Of a stretch of DNA of 34,208 nucleotides, positions 1 to 9,219 are shown piece by piece; positions within the stretch are counted from its first letter, which is position 1, and the number at the start of each line of letters is the position of its first letter. The notes beneath the pieces were generated by a model. That model had not been told where the DNA came from, searched no databases, and saw only the letters and a list, made by a program, of their open reading frames with translations. Position numbers and translations under genes: made by a program. Source of the DNA: Bdellovibrionales bacterium (GTDB lineage Bacteria; Bdellovibrionota; Bdellovibrionia; Bdellovibrionales; UBA1609); assembly GCA_028819305.1 (NCBI GenBank), contig JAPPLY010000029.1, positions 1-34,208 on the forward strand. The letters run 5' to 3'.

Positions 1-186
1 TCCCCCTTTTTAAAAATATTTTTTATTTGTTTCAAACTGAGACACTGGTATCAAAATGAAACAAAAAATTAATTATATATTAGCACTGGATTCCCGCTTT
101 CGCGGAAATAACAGCACTCACACAAGAATGACAGTGCTGAGGCCGTGAAGTATTTGTAGATTTATTTTTTATCTAGTGAAAGCTTA

Positions 187-996
187 TTAATTCCATTCTC
201 CTCCCTTTTTAAGAATTTGCAGATGCTCCATATTAAGCCCACAGGCTTTTAATTCTTCTTCTGATAAAACCTCTGCCATTTTTATAGCTTTTGGCAAATC
301 CTGTTGAACTTTATCAGCTATAAGTAGATCTGGCCTTTTTACAGCCGTTATCAAAATAGATATAAGGTATTGAAAATTTTTAATATTTTTATGATGGCCG
401 GATAACATCACTTTAGGGATTTCGTATCCAGGGATGTCTTTAGGTCTAGTCCATTGAGGAGCTTCCAATAAGTGATCTTGCTCAAAGCTTTCATTTAAGT
501 AAGACAATTCATTTCCTAAAGCCCCTTTAATAAAACGAGAAAGGGAGTCCAATATAACCAGCATCGCCGATTCCCCCCCTGTTAAAATATAATCTCCTAT
601 GGATATTTCTTCATCCACATAGTCATTAACGAATCTCTGATCTACACCTGCATAACGACCACATATAAAAATCCACTCTTTGTTCGTTTGCGCAGCCCAA
701 GAGCGAGCTGTTTTGTAGTTCCACTTTTGACCCTGCGGACTTAAGTAGATAACTTTTGGATTTGTTGCTGATAAAGATTCTATTGCTTTTTTCAGAGGAG
801 GATACATCATCACCATTCCATCCCCTCCTCCGAAAGGAGCATCATCCACACTCTGATGCACATCTTCTGTAAAATCCCTGGGATTTACAAAGTGAGTTTT
901 TAAAAGCTTGGACTGAATAGCCCGACCCAATATACCTGTTTTTAAAGGAGAGTTAAAAAAATGAGGAAATAAAGTTACGACATTTATTTTTAACAT
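187..996 (-). CDS. trmD: tRNA (guanine-N1)-methyltransferase TrmD
   Basis: 269 aa; TrmD-like N-terminus (INVVTLFPHFF), DDAPFGGGDGMVM, YLSPQGQ, ICGRYAGVDQR, DEEISIGDYILTGGE. Confidence 0.97.
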   Translation of the reverse strand: MLKINVVTLFPHFFNSPLKTGILGRAIQSKLLKTHFVNPRDFTEDVHQSVDDAPFGGGDGMVMMYPPLKKAIESLSATNPKVIYLSPQGQKWNYKTARSWAAQTNKEWIFICGRYAGVDQRFVNDYVDEEISIGDYILTGGESAMLVILDSLSRFIKGALGNELSYLNESFEQDHLLEAPQWTRPKDIPGYEIPKVMLSGHHKNIKNFQYLISILITAVKRPDLLIADKVQQDLPKAIKMAEVLSEEELKACGLNMEHLQILKKGGEWN

Positions 997-1082
997 AGGA
1001 GCTTTTTCTGTAAATTCTTTAGATTGATTCGAAATAACTAGATCCCTCTTCAGTACATTTCCAGCAGTTATACGGAAATTGA

Positions 1083-2516
1083 TTATTTAATACGCTGTCT
1101 TTTTTCTTGATACTCTTTTAAACCTTTCTTCACTTTTCCACTTAAGATAAGCACTCCAATCAGGTTAGGAAAAGCCATACCTAAAATCATAAGATCTCCA
1201 AAATTCATAACATTTTTAGAAGTGGCAATAGAGCTTATAAAAATAACAAACAGTAAAAGTAATTTATAAATTAAAGATTTATTTTCACCAAAAATAAAAG
1301 AAAAACACCTTTCTCCATAATAAGACCAAGAAATAATAGTGGAGAAAGCAAAAAGAAATACAGCCAGGCTCAGAAGATACGGGAACCAAATCACAACATC
1401 CCCCATAGAACTAGAAGTAAGGGCCGCTCCTTTTTGTTGGCTAACTAAGTCCATATACTCCGGGTTATTATAAGCTCCGGTAATAACAATCACCAAAGCC
1501 GTCATGGTACAGACAACAACGGTATCAATAAAAGGCTCTAGTAAGGCAACTGCACCCTCTTCCACAGGATGATTCACTCGAGCTACAGAATGAGCAATAG
1601 CGGCAGAACCCAAGCCTGCTTCATTGGAAAAAGCGGCTCGTTGTATGCCCACAACCAACACTCCTAAAAAGCCGCCATAGGCGGATTCAGGAGTAAAAGC
1701 CCCTTGTAAAATAGTTAAAAAAGCCGAGGGGATTTTTTCATAAAATACCACTAAAATATATAAAACCATTAAAATATAAGTGGCACACATAAAGGGAACA
1801 ATACGACTAGCTACAAGGGCTATTCTCTTGATACCTCCTATAATAACAGTCCCTACAAGAAGAACCATAGCAAGGCCATAAACCCAATGGTGCTGGGCCA
1901 GAAACGGGATGCTGATGCTCATTGCGGTTAGAGACTGATTCACCTGGAAAGCAGCTCCTCCACCAAAAGAACCTCCCATGCACATAAAACAAAAAGTCAT
2001 AGATAAAAAAAAGCCTAAGCGAGGTAATCCCATATCCGCTAAACCTTTCTTTAAATATTCCATAGGCCCACCCATTAAACTTCCATCTTTTCTTTTTTCT
2101 CTGTACATCACAGCTAGAGTACATTCTGTGAATTTAGTGCTCATACCTAAAATGCCCATTACAATCATCCACAAAGTGGCCCCCGGCCCCCCTACAGAGA
2201 TGGCGACAGCCACTCCAGCAATATTCCCAAGACCCACTGTAGCCGAAAGAGCCGTTGTCAAAGCTTTAAAGTGACTGATTTCTCCAGATTTCTCAGAGGC
2301 ATCATATTTACCTAAAACAAGGTCAATAGCGTGTTTAAAAAAGCGGATATTTACAAAACCCATTTTGAAAGTGAAATAAACAGCACAAAAACAAAGCAGA
2401 GCCAATACAAAAGGAAGCCTCATTTTATCCGTGAAAAACAGAAGATCAAAAAAAATAAGCTTTTCTATAAGGGTATTGATTGTTTCAAATAGAAAATTAA
2501 CAATGTTTTTTATCAT
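1083..2516 (-). CDS. Sodium:alanine (AGCS family) symporter
   Basis: 477 aa polytopic membrane protein; FKALTTALSATVGLGNIAGVAVAI and QRAAFSNEAGLGSAAIAHS motifs typical of the AGCS family. Confidence 0.95.
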   Translation of the reverse strand: MIKNIVNFLFETINTLIEKLIFFDLLFFTDKMRLPFVLALLCFCAVYFTFKMGFVNIRFFKHAIDLVLGKYDASEKSGEISHFKALTTALSATVGLGNIAGVAVAISVGGPGATLWMIVMGILGMSTKFTECTLAVMYREKRKDGSLMGGPMEYLKKGLADMGLPRLGFFLSMTFCFMCMGGSFGGGAAFQVNQSLTAMSISIPFLAQHHWVYGLAMVLLVGTVIIGGIKRIALVASRIVPFMCATYILMVLYILVVFYEKIPSAFLTILQGAFTPESAYGGFLGVLVVGIQRAAFSNEAGLGSAAIAHSVARVNHPVEEGAVALLEPFIDTVVVCTMTALVIVITGAYNNPEYMDLVSQQKGAALTSSSMGDVVIWFPYLLSLAVFLFAFSTIISWSYYGERCFSFIFGENKSLIYKLLLLFVIFISSIATSKNVMNFGDLMILGMAFPNLIGVLILSGKVKKGLKEYQEKRQRIK

Positions 2517-2675
2517 TTTTTCGTCTTTCCCCAGATCACTATATTCTTGACATCACTTTTTCCATAGGTGAACCTTTTGCTTCCTATATTCTCCTAATGG
2601 AAGGGTAACTCTATATAAAGTTAGTATTCACATCAATACAGGTAGATAATACAAAATATCCTAACTATATTCATG

Positions 2676-5126
2676 TTAAAAAGGAAGTCCCATTGTGAAT
2701 TGAAAATGAGAGGGTCGTTCCCCCTTATTTTCATCAGGTTGAAAAGGAAAACCTATTTCAAAGCGAAGGGGACCAACAGGACTGAATATCCTTAATCCAA
2801 AGCCCCAATTCCACCTTAATCCTATAGAGTGCCAATCATCATAAGCATTACCTGTATCAACAAATAAAACCCCTAAAAGTTTTGCCCCGGGCAAAATGGG
2901 AAACTGTAGTTCCCAATTAGTATAAAATTCTTTCATACCACCAAAAACACGATTAGCAACAGCCTGGGGATGAGAGTGCCCATACTGTTCTGCTTTATTA
3001 AGAATACTTTTAGATTCTTTTCGCGGCCCCAGGGTAAAATGCTGAAACCCCCTTAAGCTATTAATTCCTCCCAACAAAAATAAACGATCAATAGGAATAC
3101 TGTGTTTATGACCATCAATAGCCAAATGTTGGCTATATTGCGTATTCATACGAAACACAAAATTCCAGAATAACTTTTGGTAAAACCGAACATTTGCGGA
3201 TAAGGTAAAATAATTAAATTTTCCAAATATTCCATCATAAGCCACAGATCCCCTGGAATATAAACCCCCTGTGGGAAAAAGACGATCATTTCTTTTATCA
3301 TACTCTACAATAGCCTCCACGGGGTTACGAAGACCGCTGGAAGAATCCACAGGGTAAAGATGCGGATCTATTGTATTGCTCAACCATACTACTTCCATTC
3401 TATAGTAAAGCAGCAATTTTAAAGAGTCCGTAAGAGACCGACCAAAAGTCACTCCGCCACTAATTTTTTCTTCTGAAAAACCACGATAATTAATATCGGG
3501 AATGGATCTGAGACAAAATTCCTGCCTTTCTACCCTATTTTTTATAGAACTTGTGTTTCCGCTTCTAAAATCAAGTTTTTGACACTCGGATTCCACTTTC
3601 TTTCTTTCCTTATCCAAATCCCCACCACTCCAATACTCAAAATAAAAATCTCCTCCGAAGTACCATCGGGAATCCAAAAAATAAGGATCAGAAAATTGTA
3701 AATTAATATACTGCCTAACCTTGTTTATAGTAGCATCAAATCCCATATTATAACCTTTTCCAAAAAGGTTATATTTATGAACTTTTCCATTAAAAGCAAA
3801 ACCATACTCCGCATACTGTGCGCCTAATTCCAGTGTACCTGTATTTTCCCTTTCTTTTATATTCACTTCCATATCCACGAGATCATCTCTGTTTTTAATT
3901 GTTTTTGATACTATTTTCACATCATCAAAAAAACCCAATCTCCGTATGTTCTCAGCCGATCTATTTTTATCTGTCTCATTGTATAGCTCCCCTTCAAAAA
4001 TTCTAACCTCCCTTCTAATCACTTTATCTCTGGTATAGGAGTTTCCTGTAATATGGATCTGCCCTATTTTTACTTTTTTCCCTTTCCGTATCTCAAACAA
4101 CACATGAATCGTTTTATTATCATCACCGGGTAAATTAAAAAATTTAGGAATAACATTAACGAAGGCATACCCCTCATCACCATATTTTGTTTCCAAACGC
4201 TTAATATCTCTTTGTAATTTTCCATAAGAGAATACTTCCAACTCCTCCGTTTCCAAGTCTTTTTTCAAAAATTCCTTTTCAAAAATCAAATCTCCTGAAA
4301 AATCAACAGTACCGGCTTTATACTGTTCCCCTTCCTGAATAGGAATACGAATAGTCATATTTGTCTTATCTGGTGAAATCACAATGTCCGGCTTCCCGAC
4401 AAAGACCTTCCAATATCCTCTATCCATATAAATAAAACGAATATTATTAAGATCTTTTTCCAAAATATCCTGGCTATAGGAACCAGCCGAGGAGAGAAAA
4501 CTTAAAAGGCCAAATTCTTTTGTGCCCATAAAGGAAGCTATTTCTTTTGAAGAAATAGCTTGGTTTCCTATAAAATCCACCCTTTTTACTTTTACTTTTT
4601 TATTCTCCTCTATCTGAATAATCAATCGCACTTTTTCAGGATGAGATGTTTTTTCAATGGAGTAAGATATTTCTGCCAGATAATACCCTTTTTTTTCATA
4701 TTCCTCTTTGATACTTCTTATCGCTCGTTTTACTTTTTTATGATCTAAGAATTCATTGGGTAAAAAATGAAAAATTTCACCCAATTCTTTCTTACTTAAA
4801 CTGTCATTTCCTTTATATATAATTTTTTCAACAATCGGTTTTTCTTTTACTATATAAACTAAAGTAACTTTTGCTCCTTCTTTTTTTTGCACTTCCACAT
4901 CATCAAACCAACCTGTATTAAAAATCTGCCGCACATCTCTACGGACCTTATAAGGGGCATACTTTTCATTAACCTTAGAAAAAATTTTTGAACGAATAGC
5001 CGACTCTTCAACTATTTTATTCCCTTTTATAACCATTTTTCCAATACGGTTTGAATTGGCAAAAACAGTTAGTGGAAGCACACTAAAAATAAAAAAAAGA
5101 AAAAAAGAAAGGTTCATAAAAGACAC
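2676..5126 (-). CDS. bamA: Outer membrane protein assembly factor BamA (POTRA repeats + barrel)
   Basis: 816 aa with signal peptide, repeated POTRA-like segments (VRRDVRQIFNTGWFDDVEV, IRRLGFFDDVKIV), LRGF motif and C-terminal ...FQFTMGLPF. Confidence 0.95.
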   Translation of the reverse strand: MSFMNLSFFLFFIFSVLPLTVFANSNRIGKMVIKGNKIVEESAIRSKIFSKVNEKYAPYKVRRDVRQIFNTGWFDDVEVQKKEGAKVTLVYIVKEKPIVEKIIYKGNDSLSKKELGEIFHFLPNEFLDHKKVKRAIRSIKEEYEKKGYYLAEISYSIEKTSHPEKVRLIIQIEENKKVKVKRVDFIGNQAISSKEIASFMGTKEFGLLSFLSSAGSYSQDILEKDLNNIRFIYMDRGYWKVFVGKPDIVISPDKTNMTIRIPIQEGEQYKAGTVDFSGDLIFEKEFLKKDLETEELEVFSYGKLQRDIKRLETKYGDEGYAFVNVIPKFFNLPGDDNKTIHVLFEIRKGKKVKIGQIHITGNSYTRDKVIRREVRIFEGELYNETDKNRSAENIRRLGFFDDVKIVSKTIKNRDDLVDMEVNIKERENTGTLELGAQYAEYGFAFNGKVHKYNLFGKGYNMGFDATINKVRQYINLQFSDPYFLDSRWYFGGDFYFEYWSGGDLDKERKKVESECQKLDFRSGNTSSIKNRVERQEFCLRSIPDINYRGFSEEKISGGVTFGRSLTDSLKLLLYYRMEVVWLSNTIDPHLYPVDSSSGLRNPVEAIVEYDKRNDRLFPTGGLYSRGSVAYDGIFGKFNYFTLSANVRFYQKLFWNFVFRMNTQYSQHLAIDGHKHSIPIDRLFLLGGINSLRGFQHFTLGPRKESKSILNKAEQYGHSHPQAVANRVFGGMKEFYTNWELQFPILPGAKLLGVLFVDTGNAYDDWHSIGLRWNWGFGLRIFSPVGPLRFEIGFPFQPDENKGERPSHFQFTMGLPF

Positions 5127-5142
5127 CAGTTGATAATATATA

Positions 5143-5212
5143 ATAAAGACGGAAGGCTATCTTGAAATATAAGCTTTGTCAAAGCCCCTAGAACGCTCTT
5201 TACCAAACCGAT
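5143..5212. repeat. Dispersed repeat R1, copy 1
   Basis: aataaagacggaaggctatcttgaaatata(a/c)gctttg(t/g)caaagcccctagaa, shared nearly identically with 9032-9100. Confidence 0.8.
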
Positions 5213-5313
5213 CAGGAGTCCCCGCTCCCCGCTGCTTTCGCTTGCTTCGTGGAGACTTGTTTGTTGCCAAGCTCCACACTCCGTTCATCACTGGGAAGAG
5301 GCTTACAGACACC

Positions 5314-5487
5314 CTAAAATCCGGTAAAACGATTCAAAGTCACTTTTTTAAAAATTTAAAAATGTATGAACAATATAGTGACAAGTCTCATGGACAGTCT
5401 TTTCTAATTTATGGAGGGGATGAAGAACAAAATAGAAGTTACGGTCGAGTTATTCCATGGAAAAAAACATATAAATTGTTTATGTAG
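5314..5487 (+). pseudogene. Probable C-terminal fossil of a DUF4143 AAA ATPase
   Basis: Frame encodes LKSGKTIQSHFFKNLKMYEQYSDKSHGQSFLIYGGDEEQNRSYGRVIPWKK, resembling the end of DUF4143 ATPases (KSGKTI...YGGD...RVxxW); no ATPase N-terminus nearby. Confidence 0.55.
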
Positions 5488-5761
5488 ATTTCCATCACGA
5501 CATTTCTAAACTCTCATTTCCCTTGAGAGAAAAAAGAGACGACAGGAAAACCCGATCCCCACGGAAGCAGGAATCAAACACAATCAGTGTGTAAAAAATA
5601 TACAAAAATGTAAATATTTCATTAAAGTTTTTTATATAAGTAAAATAGGATTATGATATACTTATCGGGCTCCTGTTGGACTTAAATTAACTATTAATGT
5701 AGTGAAGTTATTCACTAATAAAATAGAGGAATTACTCATTTTTTTAAAATTATATGATCTT

Positions 5762-7744
5762 ATGCAGAATACTATATGGCTTTTAGCTTGGAGAGTTTAT
5801 TATCTCTCTTTAATTTTTTTAGTAACTGTCAGTTTACAAGCTTTTTCTGCTTTATCTTGTGAGGATTTTGCGCGATTACACCACTCAACTTTCGTAAATG
5901 ATACGACAAAAAACTACAGGCAACTTCTCACTAGGTTGGCTCAGTCCAGCTTGAGAGTAAAAGAATTAAACCTTCAGCAAATAAAAGCTTTAGAGAGTTA
6001 TCATAGCGTGGTTTTAGGAGAGAAGGGAAAAGATGGAACTTTTCCCAGAGCAGGTAATTATACTGTGGGTCAGAGGAGAAAGATCATAAAATATCTCGAG
6101 AGCCAGGGGTTTTCCCGTGAACAAGTGAGAAAGTTGATAGAAGATGGGGTGGTAGAGATTAATCGTATAGCAAAACTAAGGCTAAATATAAGAAAAGTTT
6201 TAAATAATATTAATGAGGGAAAACCTGTTTTTATTACAGACAGCATAAGATTTATAAAAGTAAATAAAGTATTGGAAAGAACAGACAGATATGGTCTCTT
6301 GGTGGAAATAGAGGCAATAGATCCTAAAACTCGTCAAATAGTCACAGAAGAAATGTTTCTAACAGAAGGTAGGGTTATTTTTGAGCAGTACCAGATAGTT
6401 AATAAGGTCTTAGAAAAGACAAATAGGGGTTTTGTAGTCCGTTTGATGAATGGAACCAATGCTTTTTTTTCCTTTAAAGAAGCTATAAAAAATGGTTTAC
6501 TTCCAAGAAACCCTACAACTAAAGATATTCGTGAATTAGAAGATACTTTAAATATACCAGTCGTGTTTGAAAATTCCGGCTTTAAAAGCTTAGCTACCAA
6601 AAGGAAAGAACCGAAAAGTTACGGAAAAATAATACCCGATGGGTATAAATTCCAATCGAGGGAAGATATTCCTGATCTAAGGGAGTTTTATAAAAAAATA
6701 AGCGATAGCTTCGTATTTACTCAATATGGATACACTCAATATAGTGGAGAATACAGATTGATAAATCCTGAATTTGAAGCTATATTTACTGCTGCTCGCT
6801 CCACCAGGAAAAAAGTGAACTCTAAAGACTTACAGCTTCCTCCACCCACTAGTAAAGTGGAACAAGATTATAAAACTAGCTATACAGAAGGCTTAGATCA
6901 AGTTAATGAATGGGCCTATGTTCGCAGACGTTTACAAGAGTTAGGAGCCAACCCTCGAACTACCCATATTGAATATTTTGCGGATCAAATTCCTGATTTT
7001 ATAGCGCATATAAGAAAGAGTCTTGAAGAAAATTATTTTCCTGAATCTCATCTTTCTGGTAGCAAGTCGGAACAACTAAAACACCTAGAGAGTCTGGAAG
7101 TAGAAGCAAAGAAAGCTATTACAGATGAAACAGTCACTTATAAGTGGTGGCTCATTTTTAACCATAAATTATCTATAGTGATGACAGGAAGCCATCCCAA
7201 AAACAAAACGAACTTAGGTCTTGTTGAGGAGGAGATAATATCTGAATTTCCATTAAAAATCATAATACCAACAACTAGAGGAGAAAACATAGGAATTATA
7301 ACTTTCAATAGAGCTATGTTTGAAGGTGTTTACCCGGCTGGTATGATTAATAAAAATAATATTAATGTAGATAATACAACACTTTACCCCTCTGATTTTT
7401 TTACACATGATATAGGACATTCTATCCTTAACGGTAATAGGCTTTATATGGATTATTCTGTGAGCCATAGGCTACTGCATAAAAGATTATTAGATAGCAT
7501 GGAAGATCTCCCACCGAATAAAAGAAAACAAGTGGAAGGGGTTTATTTTATTATGACACATGAAAGTGATCTCAATATTCTTACCTATGGTCATCTGAGA
7601 CTAGAAACAATAAAAAGCTCTATAATGAATCTTGTTTCTAACGTTTTTAAACTTCCTGATGATCCTGTTTTAAGGAAACAGAAAATAGAAGACCTGGCTG
7701 ATACTTTTATGGAAGTGTATAACCGGGCACAACAACAATTATAG
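5762..7744 (+). CDS. Large exported orphan protein
   Basis: Track ORF starts at GTG 5702; ATG 5762 gives a signal-peptide-like N-terminus (MQNTIWLLAWRVYYLSLIFLVTVSLQAFSALSC). C-terminal half has a FFTHDIGHSI motif. Confidence 0.75.
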   Translation: MQNTIWLLAWRVYYLSLIFLVTVSLQAFSALSCEDFARLHHSTFVNDTTKNYRQLLTRLAQSSLRVKELNLQQIKALESYHSVVLGEKGKDGTFPRAGNYTVGQRRKIIKYLESQGFSREQVRKLIEDGVVEINRIAKLRLNIRKVLNNINEGKPVFITDSIRFIKVNKVLERTDRYGLLVEIEAIDPKTRQIVTEEMFLTEGRVIFEQYQIVNKVLEKTNRGFVVRLMNGTNAFFSFKEAIKNGLLPRNPTTKDIRELEDTLNIPVVFENSGFKSLATKRKEPKSYGKIIPDGYKFQSREDIPDLREFYKKISDSFVFTQYGYTQYSGEYRLINPEFEAIFTAARSTRKKVNSKDLQLPPPTSKVEQDYKTSYTEGLDQVNEWAYVRRRLQELGANPRTTHIEYFADQIPDFIAHIRKSLEENYFPESHLSGSKSEQLKHLESLEVEAKKAITDETVTYKWWLIFNHKLSIVMTGSHPKNKTNLGLVEEEIISEFPLKIIIPTTRGENIGIITFNRAMFEGVYPAGMINKNNINVDNTTLYPSDFFTHDIGHSILNGNRLYMDYSVSHRLLHKRLLDSMEDLPPNKRKQVEGVYFIMTHESDLNILTYGHLRLETIKSSIMNLVSNVFKLPDDPVLRKQKIEDLADTFMEVYNRAQQQL

Positions 7745-7825
7745 TTCAAATAAGAACGGTAATGATATATTCTTTTAAGATATTTTTTCATACGCTAAAA
7801 ATTTTTCTTGATATTTGTTTATAGA

Positions 7826-7854
7826 TCCGTTATATTTACAGTAAATTTAACGGA
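7826..7854. promoter_or_regulatory. Inverted repeat upstream of DUF4143 ATPase gene
   Basis: TCCGTTATATT-7 nt-AATTTAACGGA (10/11 complementary), centred about 24 bp before ATG 7864. Confidence 0.45.
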
Positions 7855-7863
7855 ATTAAAAAC

Positions 7864-9030
7864 ATGTATTCTCGCTTACTAGCTTTACCAAAAAAAAGTT
7901 TTTTCCTTTTCGGGCCAAGAGGAACAGGTAAATCTGTATGGTTGAAGCAACATCTTTCCTTTGCCGATTTAAGTATTAACCTTCTTAAATCCAAAGAGTA
8001 CTTACAATACAAAAAAAATCCCTCTCTTCTTGAACAAGAAGTAAGTGCATTAAAAAAAAGAAAAGCCTGGATTGTCATTGATGAAGTACAAAAATGCCCT
8101 GAATTGTTGGATGAAGTCCATGCTCTATTGTTTGAAAGTAAAAACAATTACCGTTTTGCGCTGTCTGGTTCCAGTGCTCGACAGCTTAAAAGATCTCAAG
8201 CCAATATGCTGGCCGGTCGAGCTTTGTCAAAAAAAATGTTTCCTCTCAGCAGATTGGAAATAGGTAAGAATTTTAAACTACAAGAAATACTTTGTTATGG
8301 GCAATTACCCTTAAGTGTAACAGAATCCAATATAGCAAACAAAATTGAATTTCTGGATGCTTATATAGAAACTTATTTGAAAGAAGAAATCCAACAAGAA
8401 GCTCTTGTAAGGAACTTAAATAATTTTTATCGTTTTCTCTCTATCGCCGCTTTAATGAATGGACAAGTTCTCAATATATCCAATATTGCTAGAGATGTTG
8501 GTGTAGCCAGATCCACAGTACAAGGTTATTTTAGCATTTTGGAAGATACATTGTTAGCTTGGTATTTACCTGCGTATCGTAATAAAGCTAAAGTCAAAGA
8601 AATTGCTCACACTAAATTCTACTTATTTGACTGCGGTGTGCAACGGGCCTTGGCAGGGCTTCATAGGGATAAACCTTCAATAAATGAAATAGGTTTTTTG
8701 TTTGAAACTTTTATTCTGAATGAATTTAGGGCTATTAACTCATGGATGTCTCATGGAGCTAGGTTTTTTTATTGGCGTACGGAATCAGGCAATGAAGTAG
8801 ATCTTATATGGAAAAAAGGACATCAATCCATTGGTTTTGAAATAAAATCCACTTATGTCTGGAAAGAAAAGTTTAACAAAGGATTAAATGTTTTACTAAA
8901 TTCAGGGGATATACATAAAGCTTTTGGTGTATATCGCGGCCACCGGATTTTAAAAGTGGGTAAAGTTACCGTTCTGCCCTACACAAGGGCTATAGAGATG
9001 GTTTTTCAGGGACATTTTAAATCTTCATAA
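7864..9030 (+). CDS. AAA family ATPase with C-terminal DUF4143 (PD-(D/E)XK-like) domain
   Basis: FLFGPRGTGKSVWLKQ Walker A; WIVIDEVQKCPELLDEVH Walker B; LSGSSARQLKR; C-terminal GNEVDLIWKKG...GFEIKST. Confidence 0.93.
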   Translation: MYSRLLALPKKSFFLFGPRGTGKSVWLKQHLSFADLSINLLKSKEYLQYKKNPSLLEQEVSALKKRKAWIVIDEVQKCPELLDEVHALLFESKNNYRFALSGSSARQLKRSQANMLAGRALSKKMFPLSRLEIGKNFKLQEILCYGQLPLSVTESNIANKIEFLDAYIETYLKEEIQQEALVRNLNNFYRFLSIAALMNGQVLNISNIARDVGVARSTVQGYFSILEDTLLAWYLPAYRNKAKVKEIAHTKFYLFDCGVQRALAGLHRDKPSINEIGFLFETFILNEFRAINSWMSHGARFFYWRTESGNEVDLIWKKGHQSIGFEIKSTYVWKEKFNKGLNVLLNSGDIHKAFGVYRGHRILKVGKVTVLPYTRAIEMVFQGHFKSS

Positions 9031-9031
9031 A

Positions 9032-9100
9032 ATAATAAAGACGGAAGGCTATCTTGAAATATACGCTTTGGCAAAGCCCCTAGAATGCCTTATACCGAGC
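9032..9100. repeat. Dispersed repeat R1, copy 2
   Basis: Near-identical to 5143-5212; lies just after the stop of the 7864-9030 ATPase. Confidence 0.8.
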
Positions 9101-9219
9101 AAGTCAAAAGTCGCTTTTTTCAGCCCTACTTTTATGGGGACAGAACTCCTTTGTAAATTCTGTATTTCAATAGTGTTATAGGTTATCACAGTTAAAACCC
9201 TGGTCCAAGGAGAGTCGGG

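Noticed and set aside
1807-2274. Track ORFs overlapping the AGCS gene (1807..2124 -, 1978..2274 +)
   Set aside because: They overlap a clearly recognised transporter gene in other frames and have no recognisable protein features.
5205-5300. Possible tRNA or structured RNA in the GC-richer stretch cggagtccccgctccccgctgctttcgc
   Set aside because: No cloverleaf or T-loop GTTCRA motif could be assembled; treated as repeat or fossil DNA.
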